From positions 1-11,163 of the forward strand of contig JALORM010000030.1 in the NCBI GenBank assembly GCA_025458985.1: 11,163 nucleotides of DNA. Direction: 5' to 3'. The translations under genes were made by a program, and so were the position numbers. Source of the stretch: Paracoccaceae bacterium (GTDB taxonomy: Bacteria > Pseudomonadota > Alphaproteobacteria > Rhodobacterales > Rhodobacteraceae). The notes below the pieces were generated by a model. That model did no database searches and had not been told where the DNA came from. It worked only from the letters and a program-made list of their open reading frames with translations. Of the stretch, positions 7,373 through 11,163 are shown in pieces. Position 1 is the first letter of the stretch; each line of letters begins with the position of its first letter.

Positions 7373-8632
7373 TCAGGTGCCGCGCAGCCGCCGCGCGGCC
7401 AGCCAGCTTGCCGCCGCCATCGCACCGGCGGTGGCAAGGCACAGCGGCAGCCCGCCGGTCTGGTAGCTGAGGCCAGACAGCAGCGTGCCCAGCAGCCGGC
7501 CCGCGGCGTTCGCCATGTAGTAGAAGCCCACGTCGCGGGTGATCCGCTCGGTCGAGCCAAAGGCGAGGATCAGGTAGGAATGGACCGAAGAATTGATCGC
7601 GAAGACGAAGCCGAACAGCAGGAGGCCGCCCACAAGCGCGGCAGTAAGCCCGAGGGAGGGGCCGCCCGCAGCCAGGGCGGCCGCGGCCAGAAGGAACGGG
7701 ATCGGCACGAGAAGCCCTGACCAGAGGATCGCCTTGTCCACCACCGCGGCTTCGGGCTGGCCCTTCGCGCCAAGGAGCCGCGGCGCCGCGGCCTGCACCG
7801 CCCCATAGGCGATGATCCAGAGCGCCAGGAAGCTGCCGATCAGGAAGAACGCCTCGCGCCGGCCTTCGGCGGTGCCGTCCGACAGGACCGCCTGGAAGTA
7901 GACCGGGATGCCCACGACGAACCACACGTCGCGCGCCCCGAAGAGGAACATGCGCGCAAGGGACAGCCGGTTGACCCGCGCGTCGGTCGAACGCCAGCCG
8001 CCCCAGGCCTCGTCGGGCTTCACCCGGCCGGGCAGGCCCGCGGGCAGGAACAGGATCACAGCGGCGAGGATCGCTGCCAGAACCCCCGCCATGGTCCAGA
8101 CTGCCGGCTCGAAGCCGGCCGTCGCCAGAAGCGCGGCGCCAAGGAAGAAGCCAAGGCCCTTGACCGCGTTCTTCGATCCCGTCAGCACGGCGACCCAGCG
8201 GAAGAGGCCCCCGTCCCCGGCGGGGGCGAGCAGCTTCACGGCTGACTTCGAGGACATCTTGGCAAGGTCCTTTGCCACCCCCGAAACGCCCTGCACCGCC
8301 ATCACGAAGGCGACCGAGGCGGCCACGCCCCAGCCGGGGTCGAGCTGCGCAAGCGCCGCGAGCGCCGCGATCTGCAGCGCGAGGCCGCCGTAGAGCGTCG
8401 CCGCAAGCCCGAAGCGGGCGGCGAGCCAGCCCGCGGCAAGGTTCGTGCCGATGCCGGCCATTTCGTAGAGCAGGAACAGCCAGGCCAGTTGCAGCGGAGT
8501 GAAGCCGAGGCTGTTGAAGTGCAGCAGCACCAGCATCCGCAGCGCGCCGTCCGACAGCATGAAGGCCCAGTAGGCCGCCGTGACGGCGGCATAGGCCCGC
8601 AGCGGGTTCGGGGTCGCGCGTCCGCCTGTCAC
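7373..8632 (-). CDS. arsJ: ArsJ, organoarsenical (1-arseno-3-phosphoglycerate) efflux MFS transporter
   Basis: Inner-membrane major facilitator transporter, 419 residues from the chosen GTG at 8632. ArsJ is known to export 1-arseno-3-phosphoglycerate made by the neighbouring GAPDH; the product breaks down outside to arsenate, giving arsenate resistance. Family wording is clear in AYWAFMLSDGALRMLVLLHF near the N-terminus, LFLLYEMAGIGTNLAAGW in the second and third spans, and KDLAKMSSKSAVKLLAP, TGSKNAVKGLGFFLGAALL and GFYYMANAAGRLLGTLLSGL further on. About 12 hydrophobic spans can be counted. The GTG overlaps the GAPDH stop as GTGA (coupled translation). An earlier in-frame ATG at 8686 would add 18 residues with no ArsJ resemblance inside gapdh, so it was not used. 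The ribosome binding site (GGTGG, 10 bases upstream) is weak, fitting coupling. Last gene of the arsRC-gapdh-arsJ unit. Confidence 0.93.
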   Translation of the reverse strand: MTGGRATPNPLRAYAAVTAAYWAFMLSDGALRMLVLLHFNSLGFTPLQLAWLFLLYEMAGIGTNLAAGWLAARFGLAATLYGGLALQIAALAALAQLDPGWGVAASVAFVMAVQGVSGVAKDLAKMSSKSAVKLLAPAGDGGLFRWVAVLTGSKNAVKGLGFFLGAALLATAGFEPAVWTMAGVLAAILAAVILFLPAGLPGRVKPDEAWGGWRSTDARVNRLSLARMFLFGARDVWFVVGIPVYFQAVLSDGTAEGRREAFFLIGSFLALWIIAYGAVQAAAPRLLGAKGQPEAAVVDKAILWSGLLVPIPFLLAAAALAAGGPSLGLTAALVGGLLLFGFVFAINSSVHSYLILAFGSTERITRDVGFYYMANAAGRLLGTLLSGLSYQTGGLPLCLATAGAMAAASWLAARRLRGT

Positions 8633-9636
8633 AGGGAGGCCGCCACCATCCGCACGATGTCGGCCAGCCGGCAGGCATAGCCCCATTCGTTGTCGTACCA
8701 GGCAAAGACTTTCACCTGGGTCCCGTTCACCACCATCGTGGACGGCGCGTCGATGACCGCGGAACGAGGGTCGTTGGTGAAGTCCGACGAGACGAGCGGC
8801 CGCGTCTCATGGCCGAGGATGCCCTTGAGCGGTCCTTCGGCGGCAGCAGCAAAGAGGGCGTTGACCTCTTCGGCCGTGGTCGGTCGGGCAACCTCGAACA
8901 CGCAGTCGGTGAGCGAGGCGTTCAGCAGCGGCACGCGGACCGCGTGGCCGTTCAGCCGGCCCTTCAGCTCGGGGTAGATGAGCGTGATCGCGGTGGCGCT
9001 TCCGGTCGTCGTGGGGATGAGGTTCATCAGCGCCGACCGCGCGCGGCGGGGGTCCTTCGCGGGACGGTCCACGATCGTCTGGGTGTTCGTGACATCGTGG
9101 ATCGTGGTGATGACCCCGTGCCGGATGCCGATCCCCTCGTGGATCACCTTCACCACCGGGGCAAGGCAGTTGGTCGTGCACGAGGCGGCGGTGATCAGCG
9201 CCTGCCGTCCGTCGTAGAGGTGATGGTTCACCCCGTAGACGAGGTTCAGCGCCGCGTCGTCCTTGATCGGCGCGCTGACGACGACCTTCCCGACCCCGGC
9301 GGCGTAGTAGGGCGCGACCTTCGCGGCGGTCTTGAAGACGCCCGTGCAGTCGACCACGACATCGACGCCAAGGTCGGCCAGCGGCAGGGCCTCGATGGTC
9401 TTCGCATGGGTCAGTCGGACACGGCGGCCATCCAGGACCAGGGTGCCCTCTTCGTGGCTTACCGGGGTACGCCAGCGGCCGTGGACGCTGTCGAATTCCA
9501 GCAGCAGCGCATGCTGCGCAGCATCGCCTGCGGGATCGTTGAGAAGGACGATCTCGCCGCCCGCACCGCTGTCGACCAGGTCGCGCAGAACGAGCTTTCC
9601 GATCCGGCCGAGGCCGTTGAGGGCGATCCGGGGCAT
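8629..9636 (-). CDS. gapdh: ArsJ-associated glyceraldehyde-3-phosphate dehydrogenase
   Basis: Phosphorylating type GAPDH of 335 residues. In ars operons this enzyme uses arsenate in place of phosphate and converts glyceraldehyde-3-phosphate to 1-arseno-3-phosphoglycerate, the cargo of ArsJ. The Rossmann motif is NGLGRIGK (7-14), and LLNDPAGD (31-38) carries the Asp34 expected for NAD preference. The catalytic motif is ASCTTNCLAPV with Cys153, and the partner His180 lies in IHDVTNTQTIVD. NLIPTTTGSATAI (205-217) and the C-terminal WYDNEWGYACRLADIV (313-328) are also present. All active-site residues are in place. The start is the ATG at 9636, where the domain begins; the same frame is open upstream, but that stretch is shadow of arsRC. 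It begins 7 bp after the arsRC stop without a clear Shine-Dalgarno and ends in a 4-base overlap with arsJ. A housekeeping glycolytic role is unlikely given this context. Confidence 0.93.
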   Translation of the reverse strand: MPRIALNGLGRIGKLVLRDLVDSGAGGEIVLLNDPAGDAAQHALLLEFDSVHGRWRTPVSHEEGTLVLDGRRVRLTHAKTIEALPLADLGVDVVVDCTGVFKTAAKVAPYYAAGVGKVVVSAPIKDDAALNLVYGVNHHLYDGRQALITAASCTTNCLAPVVKVIHEGIGIRHGVITTIHDVTNTQTIVDRPAKDPRRARSALMNLIPTTTGSATAITLIYPELKGRLNGHAVRVPLLNASLTDCVFEVARPTTAEEVNALFAAAAEGPLKGILGHETRPLVSSDFTNDPRSAVIDAPSTMVVNGTQVKVFAWYDNEWGYACRLADIVRMVAASL

Positions 9637-9643
9637 CGGGGCG

Positions 9644-10540
9644 TCAGGCCGTCTGGGCGGAATCGGCGTCGGCGTCGGCGTCGATCCGGTCCACCCGGGT
9701 CTGCAGCGCCATCCGGTCGAGCGTGTCGAACGGCAGTTCGACGAAGGCCGCGATACGGCGGCGGAGCGCGCCGTAAGTCTGCGCGAAGACCAGCGCCTTT
9801 TCGGCATCGGTGCCCACGGCCTTCACCGGGTCGGGCAGGCCCCAGTGGCCGGTGATCGGCTGGCCCGGCCAGGGCGGGCATTCCTCCTCTGCCGCGGTGT
9901 CGCAGACCGTGAAGACGAAATCCATCTGCGGCGCACCGGCGCTCCGGAATTCCGAAAGGTGCTTCGACCGCAGGCTTGTAGTGTCGTGGCCGTTCCGGCG
10001 CAGCACATCAAGCGCGAAGGGGTTGAGCGCCGTCCCGGGCTGCACGCCAGCCGAGTGGGCCTTGAAGCGGCCCTTGCCGAGATCGCGCAGAAGCGCCTCG
10101 GCAAAGATCGAGCGGGCGGAGTTCCCCGAACAGATGAAGAGAACGTCGAAGGCGCTGTCGGGCATGGCAGGCTCCCTGCGGGGTGAGAGAAGCGGCGCCA
10201 GAAGGTCCGGCCTTGCCCGGCCGACATCCAGCGCGAGATATCCGATCAGCGCCTCGGCGGCATCGAGATCGACGGAGTAGCGGAGCGACCGGCCCTGACG
10301 GGCGACGGTCACGAGACCGGCAGAAACCAGGTCGGCCAGGTGATGCGAAAGGGTGTTCTGCTTGAACCCCAGTGCGCGGGCGATCTCGGTCGGGCGCACG
10401 CCGCGGGGGGCAAAGCGCATCAGAAGGCGGAAAACGGAAAGGCGGCCGGGGTGGCCGAGCGCGGCGAAGGCGGTGGCGGCAGAAAGGCGGCCGGGGTGAC
10501 CGAGCGCGGCGAAGGCGGTGGCGGCAGGATATGATTCCAT
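9644..10540 (-). CDS. arsRC: ArsR-ArsC fusion: HTH repressor joined to LMW-phosphatase-type arsenate reductase
   Basis: 298 residues from the ATG at 10540. Residues 1 to about 105 are a winged-helix ArsR domain: HPGRLSVFRLL, HTH PTEIARALGFKQNTLSHHL (50-68), wing GRSLRYSV (83-90). After a linker (about 106-128), residues 130-275 are an arsenate reductase of the low-molecular-weight tyrosine phosphatase fold: nucleophile loop CSGNSAR (Cys137, Arg143), redox cysteines in VCD (Cys213) and ECPPWPG (Cys221), and likely general acid Asp237 in LPDPV. It should repress the operon and reduce arsenate to arsenite. Oddities are a duplicated 15-residue block AATAFAALGHPGRLS (residues 6-20 and 21-35), no cysteine in the ArsR half, and a DADADAD tail (287-293). 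A TTG at 10576 in the same frame could add 12 residues but would place the start upstream of the likely operator. First gene of the ars unit; gapdh follows at 7 bp. Confidence 0.93.
   Translation of the reverse strand: MESYPAATAFAALGHPGRLSAATAFAALGHPGRLSVFRLLMRFAPRGVRPTEIARALGFKQNTLSHHLADLVSAGLVTVARQGRSLRYSVDLDAAEALIGYLALDVGRARPDLLAPLLSPRREPAMPDSAFDVLFICSGNSARSIFAEALLRDLGKGRFKAHSAGVQPGTALNPFALDVLRRNGHDTTSLRSKHLSEFRSAGAPQMDFVFTVCDTAAEEECPPWPGQPITGHWGLPDPVKAVGTDAEKALVFAQTYGALRRRIAAFVELPFDTLDRMALQTRVDRIDADADADSAQTA
9663..9680. repeat. Three hexamer repeats (TCGGCG) at the 3' end of arsRC
   Basis: The hexamer TCGGCG occurs three times in a row and continues as TCGATC. On the minus strand it encodes the alternating Asp-Ala tail of the fusion protein, just beyond the ArsC fold. 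Copy-number change here would alter only the tail length in frame. Confidence 0.7.
10436..10525. repeat. 45-bp in-frame tandem duplication in the ArsR domain
   Basis: Unit 10481-10525 is followed, in reading direction, by unit 10436-10480. The two differ at only two bases (10499 against 10454 and 10481 against 10436), both in third codon positions. Each encodes AATAFAALGHPGRLS. One copy is enough for a normal ArsR N-terminus, so the second is an added block ahead of the helix VFRLLMRF. The near identity, including rare silent differences only, points to a young duplication. Confidence 0.92.
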
Positions 10541-10560
10541 ATTTCCGGAATATCCGAAAT
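10541..10560. promoter_or_regulatory. Probable ArsR operator (20-bp imperfect palindrome)
   Basis: The sequence ATTTCCGGAATATCCGAAAT has 5-bp perfect outer arms ATTTC/GAAAT and 7 of 10 base pairs matching overall. It touches the ATG of arsRC at 10540 and overlaps the best -10 candidate, as expected for an ArsR-family repressor blocking its own promoter. It is also an AT-rich island in a very GC-rich region. No binding data; assignment is by position and symmetry. Confidence 0.55.
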
Positions 10561-10576
10561 GATGGTTGCCGTCCAA
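10549..10576 (-). promoter_or_regulatory. Candidate arsRC promoter
   Basis: On the minus strand TTGGAC (10571-10576) and GATATT (10549-10554) are separated by 16 bases and match the sigma70 -35 and -10 boxes at 3 and 4 of 6 positions. Transcription would then begin within a few bases of the ATG at 10540, giving a leaderless or nearly leaderless mRNA. This fits the weak ribosome binding site (only GGAAAT before ATG). Matches are modest. Confidence 0.35.
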
Positions 10577-10603
10577 TGACAGTTCTGTAACGGGATGCGG
10601 CGC

Positions 10604-10629
10604 GTCCGCCCCCCGCTACGCGGGCGGAC
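10604..10629 (-). terminator. Hairpin at the end of the DUF1127 gene
   Basis: Positions 10604-10611 (GTCCGCCC) and 10622-10629 (GGGCGGAC) form a perfect 8-bp stem with a 10-base loop that contains the stop codon of the small gene. No T-run follows, so intrinsic termination is doubtful. It could separate the small gene from the ars promoter. Confidence 0.3.
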
Positions 10630-10813
10630 CGAGGCGGAGGGTTGGGGCAAGCCCGAACCGTTCCGGCCCGACACCGATGTCGCGCAGCAGGTGGTCGCCA
10701 AGCTCTGCGGGAAGCTGCGCATCCCGGAGGCCCGGGGCGCGCGCGCGTCGGCGCAGCAGCCGCGTGGCAAGCCTGGGAAGGACGCGCGGGTCCGGGGTCA
10801 TTGCGGGTTGCAT
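10616..10813 (-). CDS. DUF1127 (YjiS-like) small basic protein
   Basis: A 65-residue protein with 11 arginines, including the run RLLRRRARAP (18-27), followed by LPAELGDHLLRDIGVGPERFG (34-54). The last part matches the DUF1127 core, which typically reads L-x-E-L-x-D-H-L-L-R-D-I-G-L. Proteins of this family are short, and in alphaproteobacteria at least one (CcaF1 of Rhodobacter) has been described as RNA-binding and linked to stress. The role of this copy is unknown. The ATG at 10813 was chosen because GAGAG stands 5 bases upstream; a TTG at 10828 and an ATG at 10801 are alternatives. It lies 39 bp after the methyltransferase gene and 75 bp before arsRC on the same strand, so it may be the tail of the methyltransferase unit. 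Other frames overlap it on both strands, but none shows a known family. Confidence 0.65.
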   Translation of the reverse strand: MQPAMTPDPRVLPRLATRLLRRRARAPGLRDAQLPAELGDHLLRDIGVGPERFGLAPTLRLGPPA

Positions 10814-10852
10814 CCGGGCTCTCGCCAAGGCGGTGTTGGGATGGTGCGGCGC

Positions 10853-11163
10853 CTAGCGCCGCACCTCGAAGACCATGTTGAAGGGCGTCTCTGCGGCCCG
10901 GCGGAAGTGGGTGAAGCCCGCCTTGCGGAACACCTCGGCCAGACGTGCCTCGCCCGCCTGCGCGCCCAGAACCAGATGCCCGCCTTCCGAGATCGCATGG
11001 GCACAGCAGATCACCGTCGAGGCGGCATAGTAGATCTGCCCCGTGGGCGTCATGTTGCCCTCGGTCCGGTCGTGCGCGAAGGGCTCGACCAGCATCACGG
11101 TCCCGCCTGGCGCAAGCACGCGTGCCACATGGCGCGCGGCACCCACCGGGTCGCCCAGGTCAT
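10853..11163 (-). CDS. Class I SAM-dependent methyltransferase, C-terminal part, cut by window edge
   Basis: About 103 C-terminal residues; the frame is open to the right edge (visible start HDLGDPVGAARHVARV, first residue incomplete), so the GTG at 11146 is internal. The segment HDLGDPVGAARHVARVLAPG is the helix and strand after the SAM-binding core, followed by GTVMLVEPFAHDR. Next comes GQIYYAASTVICC, AHAISEGGHLVLGAQAGE and the end AGFTHFRRAAETPFNMVFEVRR. This C-terminal wording is typical of a methyltransferase group that carries an N-terminal winged-helix domain, which would lie outside the window. The substrate is unknown. It does not look like the arsenite methyltransferase ArsM, whose visible cysteines and C-terminal wording differ, although its position near the ars genes might invite that name. 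It precedes the DUF1127 gene by 39 bp on the same strand. Confidence 0.85.
   Translation of the reverse strand, partial: DLGDPVGAARHVARVLAPGGTVMLVEPFAHDRTEGNMTPTGQIYYAASTVICCAHAISEGGHLVLGAQAGEARLAEVFRKAGFTHFRRAAETPFNMVFEVRR

Noticed and set aside
7218..7466. Possible small + strand genes in and around the arsJ-urtA gap
   Set aside because: Short frames rich in Arg, Pro and Ala without ribosome binding sites or family features, partly antisense to arsJ.
8633..8686. Earlier ATG start for ArsJ inside gapdh
   Set aside because: The 18 added residues have no resemblance to ArsJ. The GTG at 8632 forms a 4-base overlap with the GAPDH stop, as expected for coupled genes.
8629..9807. Longer N-terminus for GAPDH (392 residues)
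   Set aside because: The extra 57 residues lie inside arsRC in another frame and show no family match; the Rossmann fold starts at the ATG at 9636.
10853..11163. ArsM (arsenite methyltransferase) next to the ars genes
   Set aside because: The visible end matches a different SAM methyltransferase group and lacks the ArsM-type C-terminal features; closeness to ars genes is the only argument.
1..11163. CRISPR array, tRNA or rRNA genes, insertion sequence, attachment site
   Set aside because: No spaced direct repeats, no transposase, and no tRNA-like or rRNA-like stretch was seen. The only clear tandem repeats are the 45-bp unit and the short hexamer in arsRC.

Overview
This is a very GC-rich stretch with dense coding, in which alternative frames stay open by chance. 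Its gene content is typical of an alphaproteobacterium, most likely Rhodobacterales (Rhodobacteraceae): a full urtABCDE urea transporter, an ArsR-ArsC fusion gene, an ArsJ/GAPDH arsenate cassette and a DUF1127 small protein. The organism assignment rests on gene style and composition, not on a marker gene.

Layout. Positions 2-934 (+) hold the 3' two thirds of an FGGY carbohydrate kinase cut by the left edge. Everything else is on the minus strand. Read in its own direction (right to left) it runs: the 3' part of a class I SAM-dependent methyltransferase cut by the right edge (10853-11163); a small DUF1127 protein (10616-10813); an arsenic operon arsRC fusion (9644-10540), GAPDH (8629-9636) and arsJ (7373-8632); a 434-bp gap; and the urea ABC transporter urtA (5652-6938), urtB (3641-5590), urtC (2374-3636), urtD (1637-2377) and urtE (938-1633). 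urtE ends 3 bp from the end of the kinase, tail to tail.

How the genes work together. The ars cassette combines two ways of handling arsenate. GAPDH is expected to make the unstable 1-arseno-3-phosphoglycerate, which ArsJ exports. The ArsC half of the fused protein has all the residues needed to reduce arsenate to arsenite. The ArsR half should repress the operon at a 20-bp imperfect palindrome that sits directly before the ATG. UrtA binds urea in the periplasm, UrtB and UrtC form the membrane channel, and UrtD and UrtE are the ATPases. No urease gene is present next to urtE.

Most notable details: a near-perfect 45-bp in-frame tandem duplication in the DNA-binding half of the ArsR-ArsC protein; the complete absence of cysteine in that ArsR half; the lack of an arsenite exporter in the visible cassette; a strong 11-bp-stem hairpin between urtA and urtB; and an unusually long periplasmic HEAT-like extension on UrtB. 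I see no clearly new system. The pathways are known ones, with an unusual regulator.
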